From NCBI GenBank assembly GCA_021775315.1, contig JAJFIC010000064.1:208326-272325 (forward strand): 64,000 nt of DNA. Direction: 5' to 3'. Shown one piece after another: positions 9,318 through 17,921 of this stretch. The notes below the pieces were generated by a model. That model was not told the origin of the DNA. It did no database searches and saw only the letters and a program-made list of their open reading frames with translations. Each line of letters opens with the position of its first letter. The first letter of the stretch is position 1. Both the position numbers and the translations under genes were made by a program. The stretch comes from Paracoccaceae bacterium. Its GTDB lineage: Bacteria > Pseudomonadota > Alphaproteobacteria > Rhodobacterales > Rhodobacteraceae.

Positions 9318-10031
9318 TCAGACGATGATTTTGCCGCTTGCCATGGCCAGCGCGACGGCATGGGTGGTGTTGGCCGCGCCGAGTTTGAACCGGGCACTTT
9401 CGATATAGACCCGCAACGTATGTTCTGAAATCGACAGGCTTTCAGCCGCATGGCCGCGACTTTTGCCCATGCCGATCAGGGTCAGCGCATCCAGTTCGCG
9501 CGGCGACAGGTTTTGATAAGCCAGCTTGTCGGTGCCGCGTTCAATTTCAAGCGCCTTTTGATTGAGATAATGCGCGATCAGGATCAGATCCTGCACATGT
9601 TCATCCGTAAACTTGACCCAATCATCATCTGAACAGGTGTGATTGGCCGTAAACAACGCAAATTGGCCGTTGGGGCCGCGGATCGGGATCGAATACCCCT
9701 GATTGCCAACACCCGCATCTGAAGCCTCGAACATAAAGGACTTGGCGGCCTTGCCGGACCAGTCAAGTTGTTTCCAGTCGACAGGGTGAAACCGCTGGTA
9801 ACAGCCCAGCACCACCGGGTCGATACGGCCGAAATCCCGGTCCAGATAATGATCGACCCAATCGACGCTGTAGGTCAGTGCGGCGTAGGGTTCGCCCGCG
9901 GAATTTACGGAATGATAAACGAAATGTTCAATCTGATAGAGCCCGGAAAGGCCAACCACCAGGGCTTGGAGTTGGTCAAGTGTTGTCACCTGCTGCAAGC
10001 GCTCGATAAAAGTGATGATCCGGTTTTGCAT
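9318..10031 (-). CDS. luxR: LuxR family AHL-responsive transcriptional regulator
   Basis: 237 aa. The N-terminal autoinducer-binding domain shows the conserved W, Y, D, P pattern in DWVDHYLDRDFGRIDPVV and a later W in HPVDWKQLDW. The C-terminal LuxR helix-turn-helix (about residues 170-230) begins LSPRELDALTLIGMGKS and continues through SEHTLRVYIESARFKL. The ATG at 10031 (MQNRIITFIERLQ) gives the usual N-terminus. That start lies inside the preceding small ORF, overlapping it by 56 bp, which suggests coupled translation. It probably regulates luxI, although no clear lux box was seen before luxI. Confidence 0.94.
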   Translation of the reverse strand: MQNRIITFIERLQQVTTLDQLQALVVGLSGLYQIEHFVYHSVNSAGEPYAALTYSVDWVDHYLDRDFGRIDPVVLGCYQRFHPVDWKQLDWSGKAAKSFMFEASDAGVGNQGYSIPIRGPNGQFALFTANHTCSDDDWVKFTDEHVQDLILIAHYLNQKALEIERGTDKLAYQNLSPRELDALTLIGMGKSRGHAAESLSISEHTLRVYIESARFKLGAANTTHAVALAMASGKIIV

Positions 10032-10188
10032 AGCCTTTGCCCTGAACCATTTCCGGCCCATTCAGCTTCAGTTCTGCCGCAGCGACCAGGATTGAATCAT
10101 CCAATTGCTCTGCCAACCCCATCAGACCGTTCTGTTGGGCGAATTTTCTTAAATCAGTTAGGACATCAATCATCCATTCTTGCGACAT
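9976..10188 (-). CDS. Small helical protein upstream of luxR
   Basis: 70-aa ORF beginning MSQEWMIDVLTDLRKFAQQN, with a good ribosome site (AACGAGG six bases before the ATG). The N-terminal half reads as two amphipathic helices; the C-terminal part, which overlaps luxR in another frame, looks unstructured. Support comes from the ribosome site, the protein-like helical pattern and the AT-rich 5' region immediately upstream. It may be the real first cistron of the quorum-sensing operon or a leader that couples luxR translation. I do not recognise a named family. Confidence 0.6.
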   Translation of the reverse strand: MSQEWMIDVLTDLRKFAQQNGLMGLAEQLDDSILVAAAELKLNGPEMVQGKGYAKPDHHFYRALAAGDNT

Positions 10189-10308
10189 TACAAACCTCGT
10201 TCTGATTGGTTAACAAATTCTTAATACAATCCTAGCACGAGTATCTTTTATAATAAATTCGCCTATTTCAACTCCCCCAAAATAGCGAGGGAGGATTTTG
10301 TAACCCGT

Positions 10309-10355
10309 TGAAAACAAACAATCCCGCAACTCGGGTCCAAATCCGGGTTGCGGGA
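10309..10355 (-). terminator. Rho-independent terminator after ccr
   Basis: On the minus strand a 13-bp stem (arms 10322-10334 and 10343-10355, one G-T wobble) with an 8-base loop is followed by the U-rich stretch TTGTTTGTTTTC. It sits 57 bases past the ccr stop and before the small ORF-luxR unit, separating the two transcription units. Confidence 0.75.
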
Positions 10356-10411
10356 CGTCTGACTATTCTCTGATTGTTTCCAATATGGAAACAATGTGTT
10401 TCCGTATTCAA

Positions 10412-11707
10412 TCAGCGCGACTGACTCGCCTCTAACGTGTCTTCAAATGTCCGCAATCCGGGCACCGGCGCGCTGACCAGAACCGCCATGTTGCCCGGCT
10501 TGTGTTCGTTCTTGCGCATCTTGACATGGGCATCGGGAATTTCGCTCCACGGGAAAACCTCGGACATGCAAGGATCAAGCCGACGTTCCAGCATCAACTG
10601 ATTAGCCGAGGCGGCTTGTTTCAGGTTGGCAAAATGGCTGCCCTGAACCCGCTTTTGGTGCATCCAGAGATAGCGCACATCAAAGGTCAGGTTGTACCCC
10701 GTCGTTCCGGCGCAGATCACGACCATACCGCCGCGCTTGACCACGAAAACCGAAACCGGAAAGGTCGACTCGCCGGGATGTTCAAACACCATGTCGACAT
10801 TGTTGCCTTTGCCGGTGATGTCCCAGATGGCTTTGCCGAACTTACGCGTCTCTTTGAACCAGTCGGCATATTCCGGCGTGTTCACCGTGGGCATCTGCCC
10901 CCAGCAATTGAAATCCTTGCGGTTAATCACGCCTTTGGCGCCCAGTGACAGCACAAAATCGCGTTTGCTTTCGTCGGAAATCACGCCGATTGCGTTGGCA
11001 CCGGCCGTATTGATCAACTGAATGGCAAACGAGCCCAGCCCGCCGGACGCGCCCCAGACCAATACGTTCTGGCCGGGTTTCAGCGTGTGCGGACGGTGAC
11101 CGAACAACATGCGATAAGCGGTGGCGAGGGTCAGTGTGTAACAAGCGCTTTCTTCCCATGTCAAATGGCGTGGGCGGTGCATCAACTGCTGGGCCTGAAC
11201 GCGGGTAAACTGGGCGAATGACCCGTCTGGCGTTTCATAGCCCCAGATGCGCTGGCTGTCGGAAAACATCGGGTCGCCGCCGTTGCATTCTTCGTCGTCG
11301 CCATCGTCCTGATTGCAATGCACCACGACCTCTTGGCCGACTTTCCAGCGTTTGACCTTGTCACCGACGGCCCAGATGATGCCTGCCGCGTCAGACCCGG
11401 CAACGTGATAATCCGCCTTGTGTACGTCAAAAGGCGAGATCGGAATACCAAGCCCGGCCCAGACGCCGTTGTAATTGACACCTGCAGCCATGACAAAGAT
11501 CAGAACCTCGTGACTGTCGAGCGTTGGCGTGTCCACGACCTCGATCTGGAACGATTTGTCGGGTTCGCCGTGCCGGTCGCGCCGGATCGCCCAAGCATAC
11601 ATTTGCTTTGGCACATGGCCGAGGGGCGGGATCTCTCCGACTTCATAAAGATCTTTTTCCAACGCCTCATAGGGCGCAATTTCGGTCATGTCGTCCAGCG
11701 GTGCCAT
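10412..11707 (-). CDS. ccr: Crotonyl-CoA carboxylase/reductase
   Basis: Key enzyme of the ethylmalonyl-CoA pathway: NADPH-dependent reductive carboxylation of crotonyl-CoA to ethylmalonyl-CoA. The product is 431 aa, the normal length. It is an MDR-type protein with the family N-terminus (YEVGEIPPLGHVP), NYNGVWAGLGIPI, the nucleotide-binding VWGASGGLGSFAIQL, the CCR-specific NRKDFNCWGQMP, and FEHPGESTFPVSVFVVKRGG. The ATG at 11707 has a GGAGAACGAA ribosome site. Two CTGC-N3-GCAG palindromes lie 21-46 bp upstream. It is accompanied by ecm at 14010 and a malyl-CoA thioesterase-type gene at 51531. Confidence 0.97.
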   Translation of the reverse strand: MAPLDDMTEIAPYEALEKDLYEVGEIPPLGHVPKQMYAWAIRRDRHGEPDKSFQIEVVDTPTLDSHEVLIFVMAAGVNYNGVWAGLGIPISPFDVHKADYHVAGSDAAGIIWAVGDKVKRWKVGQEVVVHCNQDDGDDEECNGGDPMFSDSQRIWGYETPDGSFAQFTRVQAQQLMHRPRHLTWEESACYTLTLATAYRMLFGHRPHTLKPGQNVLVWGASGGLGSFAIQLINTAGANAIGVISDESKRDFVLSLGAKGVINRKDFNCWGQMPTVNTPEYADWFKETRKFGKAIWDITGKGNNVDMVFEHPGESTFPVSVFVVKRGGMVVICAGTTGYNLTFDVRYLWMHQKRVQGSHFANLKQAASANQLMLERRLDPCMSEVFPWSEIPDAHVKMRKNEHKPGNMAVLVSAPVPGLRTFEDTLEASQSR

Positions 11708-11727
11708 TTCGTTCTCCGTACCTGTTG

Positions 11728-11753
11728 CTGCGCCGCAGCATGCTGCAATGCAG
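11728..11753. promoter_or_regulatory. Two PhaR-like operators upstream of ccr
   Basis: CTGCGCCGCAG (11728-11738) and CTGCAATGCAG (11743-11753) both match the CTGC-N3/4-GCAG pattern reported for PhaR, the polyhydroxyalkanoate-sensing repressor of Paracoccus. Their centres are 15 bp apart and they lie 21-46 bp upstream of the ccr start. The match is seen directly; PhaR binding here is inferred. Confidence 0.55.
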
Positions 11754-11877
11754 AATCGTCGTCAAGACTTGATTGAGCGCTGTCTGCCACTATTCCAAAT
11801 CAAGGACAAGAGCAACAACACGCCAAAGTTTGCCACTGTGGTGAAATAATCAGCCCCATACGACCCAAGTAGAGAAA

Positions 11878-13284
11878 CTATATTGCGCCGCCGATTTCCG
11901 GTACAAACCGCAGATGGGCGATGGAATTGGCGTAATACTCGACCAGACCGCGATCTTTCGGGTTTATGGCGAACTGGCCATCATCCTCGACCACCATGCG
12001 CCGCAAGGTCAAAATCCGCAGGCCTGCCTCGACCGCGTAATCGGCGTTTCTGTGGGGCAAATGCACATAAGCACCACTGTTTCGCAGATCCGACATCAGG
12101 TCGTGACACCGCGCCTTGATGGCGAGCATCGACAAAGGCTCAGTCGCTTCCATCAGGATCGTCGCAACCAGCGGCAATGGCAGAACCGGAATAACCCGCC
12201 CCACTTTGCGCATCAGGTGGACGCCCAATGCCTCGGTCAGTTCCGCCGGGGCGTCAAAGTGTTTCTTGTCAAGAAAGTCGCGCAACGACACTGGCCGGCC
12301 AAAACTGACGCAGGCATAGCCAAAGCGATAAAACCGCCGTGTCATCCGCAACCAGAGCTGGCGGCGGATAAAGCCCAGAAAAGTCATCAGATGAAATTCA
12401 AAATGCCGCTCGCCGTCGGGATCAACATTGGTCAGAACCCGGTCTTCCAGCACCCGATCGTAGTTCAGACCAACCGGGATGAACACAACGTCGCGCGGGC
12501 TTTTGTCAGGGTCAAAACCATCCAAGATATAGGACAGCAGGCCCAATTTAGCCTCGCGCGGTTTGCCGTCCAGACTGAGACCTCCTTCGGGGAAGATCGC
12601 CTGACTGACGCCCCCCTCGGTCGCCATTTGCACATAGCGCGCCAACACCCGCCGATACAGCAGATCGCGCGACTTTCGCCGGATAAAATAGGCACCAAGC
12701 GAGCGGATCAGTTGCTGCAACGGCCAAACCCGCGCCCATTCCCCGACGGCGTAAGACAGCGCTGAACGCTCTGCCGCCAAATAGGTCACAAGGATGTAGT
12801 CCATGTTTGAGCGATGGTTCATTACAAAGACCACGGTCGCCTCTGGATCGACCTCTTTCAGGGATTTTTCATCAATGAAGCCAACGCGCACACGATAAAG
12901 CGCCTGCGAAATGAACCGCGACACCCGAATTGCAAAGCCGAAATAGGTGAAAGCTGAAAACGACGGCACGATCTCGCGCGCATAGACCCCGGCCTTTTCG
13001 GCGGCCACGGCATAGGGGATACCTTCGATATTTGCGTGGTCGGTGACGGCCTCCATAACCCTTGGATCGTGCAACAGCCGGTCAATCATCACCTTGCGCC
13101 GCGTCAGCTTGAACGGCTGGATGCGCAATTGCAGATGGTCATTCAGACGTTCAATCGCCTTATTGAAGCGCCGCCGCAAATACCAGCGAACCGAAGGCAT
13201 CAACAGGCGGTCAAGAAAGGCAATGGCCGCGAAGGCCACAAGTAAAAAGGCAAGCCAAAAGGGAATCTGAACCATTTCAAACAT
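11878..13284 (-). CDS. PlsB/PlsC-like glycerolipid acyltransferase
   Basis: 468 aa with one N-terminal transmembrane helix (about residues 8-28). The acyltransferase H-x4-D block is NHRSNMDYILVTY, and the glycerol-phosphate-binding block is IFPEGGLSLDGK. It probably acylates glycerol-3-phosphate or lysophosphatidate at the inner membrane. It is transcribed towards ccr, ending 170 bp before it, and lies between ccr and ecm. Whether it uses acyl-CoA or acyl-ACP is not visible. Confidence 0.85.
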   Translation of the reverse strand: MFEMVQIPFWLAFLLVAFAAIAFLDRLLMPSVRWYLRRRFNKAIERLNDHLQLRIQPFKLTRRKVMIDRLLHDPRVMEAVTDHANIEGIPYAVAAEKAGVYAREIVPSFSAFTYFGFAIRVSRFISQALYRVRVGFIDEKSLKEVDPEATVVFVMNHRSNMDYILVTYLAAERSALSYAVGEWARVWPLQQLIRSLGAYFIRRKSRDLLYRRVLARYVQMATEGGVSQAIFPEGGLSLDGKPREAKLGLLSYILDGFDPDKSPRDVVFIPVGLNYDRVLEDRVLTNVDPDGERHFEFHLMTFLGFIRRQLWLRMTRRFYRFGYACVSFGRPVSLRDFLDKKHFDAPAELTEALGVHLMRKVGRVIPVLPLPLVATILMEATEPLSMLAIKARCHDLMSDLRNSGAYVHLPHRNADYAVEAGLRILTLRRMVVEDDGQFAINPKDRGLVEYYANSIAHLRFVPEIGGAI

Positions 13285-13494
13285 TGGCTAAGGTTACAGC
13301 AAACCCCGCCGGGGTCCAGTATTCTATCGACGGAAGTTCAGAGCATTTTGTCGGGGCAACGTCGCTATGCCACAGTGGACAAGAACGCTGGATTCTGAGA
13401 CCATGATCGCATTAACAACAACCAATTGCCCCGCAGACTTTGGCTGCGAAATACACGCAGCAATCGCCATAGGGGCGTAGTTAACGAGGTTCCT

Positions 13495-13830
13495 ATGTCT
13501 TTTCACCAAAACGCCCTGGCCGCGCTGGCCGCATGCATGATGCTTGGCGCATCCATTGGTACGGCTGACGCCGCTGATCGCAAAGTTACGATTAAGAACG
13601 ATACATCATCGGACTTTTCACGCCTTTACGTGCGCGCTAAGGGTACGAAATCCTGGGGCAAGAACCTTTTCGGTTCCACCCGTTTGTCGCCACAGGATTC
13701 GATTGTCATCGAACTGAAAGATGGGTCATCACAATGCATCTTTGATTTCAAGGCTGACTATTATGATGGCGAATCGCAGTTCAAGATGAAGTGGGATGCC
13801 TGCAAAAGGCCGACGCTTACCCTGAATTGA
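13495..13830 (+). CDS. Small secreted protein of unknown function
   Basis: 111 aa with a signal peptide (MSFHQNALAALAACMMLGAS..., ending near ADA-AD at residues 24-26) and a short beta-rich mature domain containing two cysteines (QCIFDF and WDACKR), which could form a disulfide. The ATG at 13495 has AACGAGG a few bases upstream. I do not recognise the family. Its last codons and stop lie within a 17-bp sequence that is repeated directly downstream. Confidence 0.7.
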   Translation: MSFHQNALAALAACMMLGASIGTADAADRKVTIKNDTSSDFSRLYVRAKGTKSWGKNLFGSTRLSPQDSIVIELKDGSSQCIFDFKADYYDGESQFKMKWDACKRPTLTLN

Positions 13831-13866
13831 CGGGCCTGATCTGACACAACCTGAATTGACGGGCCT
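13821..13866 (+). repeat. 17-bp tandem direct repeat with 29-bp period at a gene end
   Basis: CCTGAATTGACGGGCCT occurs at 13821-13837 and again at 13850-13866. The first copy contains the stop codon of the small secreted protein gene, so the 3' end of that gene is duplicated in the intergenic space before ecm. Confidence 0.9.
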
Positions 13867-14009
13867 TGCCCCAATGTCCTGCCGTCGCAAACTCGGCTTG
13901 CGCTTTATGCTGCGCTGCGGCAAAATGTGGCGCGACATGAAATTGCGAGATTCGGTTGAACCGTGTAATTTTGTTGCTCAACTGAACGGAATTCACGCAA
14001 GGCCACACG

Positions 14010-15974
14010 ATGACCACACCCAAACCCCGCCCCTGGCTGTTTCGCACCTATGCCGGCCATTCCACCGCCAAAGATTCCAACGCGCTATATCGTGGCAACC
14101 TTGCCAAAGGGCAAACCGGGCTTTCCGTGGCGTTCGATCTGCCAACCCAAACCGGGTATGATTCAGATCACGTTCTGGCACGTGGCGAGGTCGGCAAGGT
14201 CGGTGTTCCGGTGACCCATCTGGGCGACATGCGCGCATTATTTGCCGATATTCCGCTGGAACAAATGAACACGTCAATGACCATTAACGCGACCGCCCCT
14301 TGGTTGCTGGCGCTTTATATCGCCGTGGCCGAAGAACAAGGTGCTGACGTGACCAAGCTGCAAGGCACGGTGCAAAACGACATCATCAAGGAATACCTGA
14401 GCCGGGGCACTTATGTTTGCCCGCCAAAGCCCAGCCTGCGCCTGATAACCGATGTGGCGGCCTATTGTTACGCCAACGTGCCAAAATGGAACCCGATGAA
14501 TGTCTGTTCCTATCATCTGCAAGAGGCAGGCGCGACACCGGAACAGGAACTCGCCTTTGCGTTGGCCACGGCCACGGCGGTGCTGGATGACGTCAAGAAC
14601 AAGGTCAGCCCCGAGGATTTCCCAAACGTCGTTGGCAGGATTTCATTCTTTGTTAACGCGGGCATCCGGTTCGTCACCGAAATGTGCAAGATGCGCGCTT
14701 TTGTCGATCTGTGGGACGAGATTTGCGAACACCGCTACGGTGTGACCGACGCCAAAATGCGCCGCTTTCGCTATGGCGTTCAGGTTAATTCATTGGGGCT
14801 GACCGAACAGCAGCCGGAAAACAACGTCTATCGTATCTTGCTTGAAATGCTGGCAGTCACCCTCAGCAAAAACGCCCGCGCCCGCGCCGTGCAACTGCCC
14901 GCCTGGAACGAGGCTTTGGGCCTGCCCCGTCCGTGGGATCAGCAATGGTCGCTCAGGATGCAGCAAATTCTGGCGTTCGAGACGGATTTGCTGGAATATG
15001 ACGACCTGTTTGACGGCAATCCGGCGGTTGATCGCAAGGTTGAGGCCCTGAAAACCGGGGCCCGCGAAGAACTGGCGCAAATTGACAGCATGGGCGGCGC
15101 GGTGGCCGCAATTGAATATATGAAAGGCCGGTTGGTCGACAGCAACGCCACGCGGCTTGGTCGGGTGGAATCCGGTGAAACCACGGTTATCGGCGTCAAT
15201 CGCTTTACCGAAGGTGCCGACAGCCCGCTAACTGGCGGCGATGGCAGCATCATGGTCGTGGACCCGGCCGCCGAGGCCGACCAGATCGACCGCCTTTTGG
15301 CATGGAAACAGGATCGCGACGACGGCGCGGTGAAACGCGCCCTTGCAGACCTGCGCTCAGCCGCTGAAAACGGCACAAACATTATGCCGCCTTCTGTGGC
15401 CGCCGCCCGCGCGGGTGTCACCACCGGGGAATGGGGCGCTGTGATGCGATCAGTCTTTGGCGAATACCGCGCCCCGACCGGGGTTTCAAAAGCCATGTCC
15501 AACCGCACCGAAGGCCTTGATGATATTCGCCAAGCGGTCGATCAGGCCTCGGCCAAACTCGGCCGTCGCCTGAAATTCCTCGTCGGCAAGCCGGGCCTTG
15601 ACGGCCATTCAAACGGCGCTGAACAAATCGCAGTTCGCGCGCGTGATTGCGGCATGGACATCACCTATGAAGGCATCCGCCTGACACCTGAACAAATCGT
15701 TAGCACAGCCCTTGAGGACGAGGCCCATATCGTTGGCCTGTCGATCCTGTCGGGCAGCCATATCCCGCTAATCCGCGAAGTCATGGACCGGATGCGCGAC
15801 GCCGGGCTTGACCATATTCCGGTCGTTGTTGGCGGCATCATTCCTGAAGACGATGCAAAAACCCTACGCGACTATGGCGTGACCAAAGTCTATACGCCGA
15901 AGGACTTTGAGCTAAACCGCATCATGATCGACATCGTCGCACTGGTCGACCCCGAAACCTTGGCCGCACAATAA
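14010..15974 (+). CDS. ecm: Ethylmalonyl-CoA mutase
   Basis: Coenzyme B12-dependent isomerase converting ethylmalonyl-CoA to methylsuccinyl-CoA. The 654-aa product has an N-terminal mutase barrel (RTYAGHSTAKDSNALYR, FDLPTQTGYDSDH, NTSMTINATAPWLLALY). The C-terminal cobalamin domain carries the DxHxxG motif in GLDGHSNGAEQIA (about residue 533) and GLSILSGSHIPLI. Length and the single-chain arrangement fit Ecm (formerly meaA) better than methylmalonyl-CoA mutase. A CTGC-GCT-GCGG element at 13910-13920, one base off the PhaR-like pattern, lies upstream. Confidence 0.95.
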   Translation: MTTPKPRPWLFRTYAGHSTAKDSNALYRGNLAKGQTGLSVAFDLPTQTGYDSDHVLARGEVGKVGVPVTHLGDMRALFADIPLEQMNTSMTINATAPWLLALYIAVAEEQGADVTKLQGTVQNDIIKEYLSRGTYVCPPKPSLRLITDVAAYCYANVPKWNPMNVCSYHLQEAGATPEQELAFALATATAVLDDVKNKVSPEDFPNVVGRISFFVNAGIRFVTEMCKMRAFVDLWDEICEHRYGVTDAKMRRFRYGVQVNSLGLTEQQPENNVYRILLEMLAVTLSKNARARAVQLPAWNEALGLPRPWDQQWSLRMQQILAFETDLLEYDDLFDGNPAVDRKVEALKTGAREELAQIDSMGGAVAAIEYMKGRLVDSNATRLGRVESGETTVIGVNRFTEGADSPLTGGDGSIMVVDPAAEADQIDRLLAWKQDRDDGAVKRALADLRSAAENGTNIMPPSVAAARAGVTTGEWGAVMRSVFGEYRAPTGVSKAMSNRTEGLDDIRQAVDQASAKLGRRLKFLVGKPGLDGHSNGAEQIAVRARDCGMDITYEGIRLTPEQIVSTALEDEAHIVGLSILSGSHIPLIREVMDRMRDAGLDHIPVVVGGIIPEDDAKTLRDYGVTKVYTPKDFELNRIMIDIVALVDPETLAAQ

Positions 15975-15979
15975 GCCTA

Positions 15980-16001
15980 TCATTGTTCCACAAATACTCA
16001 T
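15980..16001 (-). repeat. Post-gene motif copy (GAGTATTTGTGGAACAATGA)
   Basis: Minus-strand reading ATGAGTATTTGTGGAACAAT followed by GA. It begins six bases after the ecm stop and is a clear copy of the motif also found at 26539-26571 and 37378-37413. Confidence 0.7.
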
Positions 16002-16018
16002 CTTTGGGGCAACGCCCC

Positions 16019-16046
16019 GCCGACGCGCCGTTCAGGCGTCGTCGGC
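16019..16046 (+). terminator. Stem-loop after ecm
   Basis: An 11-bp stem with one bulged base (arms 16019-16029 and 16035-16046) and loop GTTCA. A smaller GGGGC-AAC-GCCCC hairpin immediately precedes it (16006-16018). No U-run follows, so it may act as an mRNA 3'-end stabiliser or a Rho-assisted terminator. Confidence 0.5.
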
Positions 16047-16172
16047 CCGGCGCAACTGAAATTGATCGCAGATCACATTTCAGGCGTGAGGTGCGGCTTG
16101 CCTCAACATTGCTTGCACGCGCGCTGGCGGTAAGGCAAACTCCGACAGCACAGATCATTTGCGGAGCATTCC

Positions 16173-16895
16173 ATGACCATCCACATAGGCGCCAATCCCG
16201 GCGACATCGCTGAAACCGTCCTGTTACCCGGCGACCCCTACCGCGCGAAATGGGCCGCTGAAACTTTCCTTGAAAACCAGGTCTGCATCAATCAGGTGCG
16301 CGGTATGCTTGGTTTCACCGGCACATGGCGCGGCAACCGCGTTACCATTCAGGGCTCGGGCATGGGTATGCCCAGCCTGTCGATCTATGTGAACGAATTG
16401 ATCCGCGATTATGACGCCAAAACCCTGATCCGTATCGGCTCGGCGGGCGGTATGGCTGAACATGTCGGCATACGCGACGTGGTGCTGGCGATGACCGCCT
16501 CCACCGTGGGCAATCCCAGCCGCAGCATATTCCGTGAATTCAATTATTCCCCCTGTGCTGATTGGGGCCTTTTGTCTGCCGCCGCCAAAGCCGCCGAGAA
16601 TAGGGGCGCCAAAACCCATGTGGGCGGAATTTATTCCTCGGATACGTTTTACGACGAACGCCCGGACCTCAATGAACAGATGGTCCGCCACGGCATTCTG
16701 GCCGTGGAAATGGAGGCGGCCGAGCTTTACACCCTCGCGGCACGACATAATCGCCGGGCATTGGCCGTTCTGACGGTTTCAGACCATCTGGTCACCGGCG
16801 AGGCCCTGCCTGCCAAAGACCGCGAAAGCAGTTTCGGCGACATGGTCGAAATCGCGCTTGAAGCCGCGTTCGCAAAGGCAGGAGCCACCAAATGA
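16173..16895 (+). CDS. deoD: Purine-nucleoside phosphorylase, DeoD (hexameric) type
   Basis: Reversible phosphorolysis of purine (deoxy)nucleosides. 240 aa with the DeoD N-terminus ([20 protein letters not shown]), the phosphate-binding RIGSAGGM, and [13 protein letters not shown] with its ribose-binding EMEA. The catalytic aspartate lies in [11 protein letters not shown]. It is the second PNP in the window and of a different fold subgroup from the one at 3126. Its stop overlaps the start of the aldo/keto reductase (ATGA). Confidence 0.96.
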   Translation: MTIHIGANPGDIAETVLLPGDPYRAKWAAETFLENQVCINQVRGMLGFTGTWRGNRVTIQGSGMGMPSLSIYVNELIRDYDAKTLIRIGSAGGMAEHVGIRDVVLAMTASTVGNPSRSIFREFNYSPCADWGLLSAAAKAAENRGAKTHVGGIYSSDTFYDERPDLNEQMVRHGILAVEMEAAELYTLAARHNRRALAVLTVSDHLVTGEALPAKDRESSFGDMVEIALEAAFAKAGATK

Positions 16896-17878
16896 AATAC
16901 CTAAACCTTGGCACAACCGGACCGCGCGTTTCGGCCATTTCGCTTGGCTGCATGTCTTTTGCCGGCTTTTACGGCGCGACCGACAAAGAAACCAGTTTCG
17001 CCTGCCTTGACGGCGCGCGCGCGCATGGCATCGACTTTCTGGACACGGCTGAAATCTACGGCAAGGGCCTGTCGGAAAGCGTGATCGGCGAATACCAGAA
17101 ACAAACCGGATACCATTTCAAAATCGCCACCAAAGGTGGCATCGTCATTGGCGGTGCGCGCGGGGAAACCAACAATTCCGAACCGTGGTTGCGGCGCGCG
17201 TTAGAAGGCTCATTAGAACGGTTGGGCGTCGGCCAGGTTGAGCTTTATTACATCCACCGCCGCGACTGGTCGATCGAGATCGAGCAGGTTGTTGAAACGC
17301 TTGAAACCTTTCGCGAGGAAGGTCTGATCGGTCAATTCGGGTTTTCTGAAATCGCACCGTCATCTTTACGCCGCGCAGCCAAAGTTGCCCCCGTCGGGGC
17401 GGTGCAAAACGAATATTCGCTTTGGACGCGCTACCCCGAATTGGGCTTGATCGAGGCTTGCCGCGAGCTTGGCACCACGTTCGTTCCGTTCTCGCCACTC
17501 GCGCGGGGTATGTTTGGCGAAGCGGTATTGGACCCCGAAGCGTTCATCGACATTGATTTTCGCAACGGCACACCTCGGTTTACGGAACCGAATTTTACCC
17601 CTAATTCCAATCAGATCGCTAAATTTCGGGCCTTTGCCAACCGACGCGGCTGGACCACTTCGGCGGCGGCTTTGGCGTGGGTTTTTGATCAGGGCGATCA
17701 CATGTTGCCCATTCCCGGCACGAGATCAGCCGCACATCTGGCCGAGTGGGCCGGTGCCAGCGAGATTGCATTCACTGACGAGGACCGCGCCGAGATTAAG
17801 CGTCTGTTACCCGCCGGTTTTGCTCATGGCGACCGCTATTCCGACGCCCAGATTGTCGGGGTCGAGCGGTATTGTTAA
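16892..17878 (+). CDS. Aldo/keto reductase
   Basis: 328 aa, cytoplasmic NADPH-dependent TIM-barrel reductase. The catalytic tetrad can be placed: D in FLDTAEIYG (with the Y), K in IATKGG and H in YYIHRRD. The C-terminal [16 protein letters not shown] is the cofactor-binding segment typical of the YghZ/AKR11-13 branch. It is translationally coupled to deoD. The substrate is not evident; an aldehyde from deoxyribose or ribose breakdown is possible by context only. Confidence 0.92.
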   Translation: MKYLNLGTTGPRVSAISLGCMSFAGFYGATDKETSFACLDGARAHGIDFLDTAEIYGKGLSESVIGEYQKQTGYHFKIATKGGIVIGGARGETNNSEPWLRRALEGSLERLGVGQVELYYIHRRDWSIEIEQVVETLETFREEGLIGQFGFSEIAPSSLRRAAKVAPVGAVQNEYSLWTRYPELGLIEACRELGTTFVPFSPLARGMFGEAVLDPEAFIDIDFRNGTPRFTEPNFTPNSNQIAKFRAFANRRGWTTSAAALAWVFDQGDHMLPIPGTRSAAHLAEWAGASEIAFTDEDRAEIKRLLPAGFAHGDRYSDAQIVGVERYC

Positions 17879-17921
17879 ACCTAGTTCCCGGTACCTGTTC
17901 CTATTTCCAAGGCTGATTACG

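Noticed and set aside
8573..9451. Extended luxI reading frame starting at 9451
   Set aside because: The first 81 codons cover the luxR-luxI spacer and overlap the luxR 3' end in another frame. ATG 9208 gives the exact LuxI residue numbering.
15983..16213. 76-codon frame overlapping the deoD start
   Set aside because: It runs through the post-ecm stem-loops and into deoD in another frame, with no coding signature.
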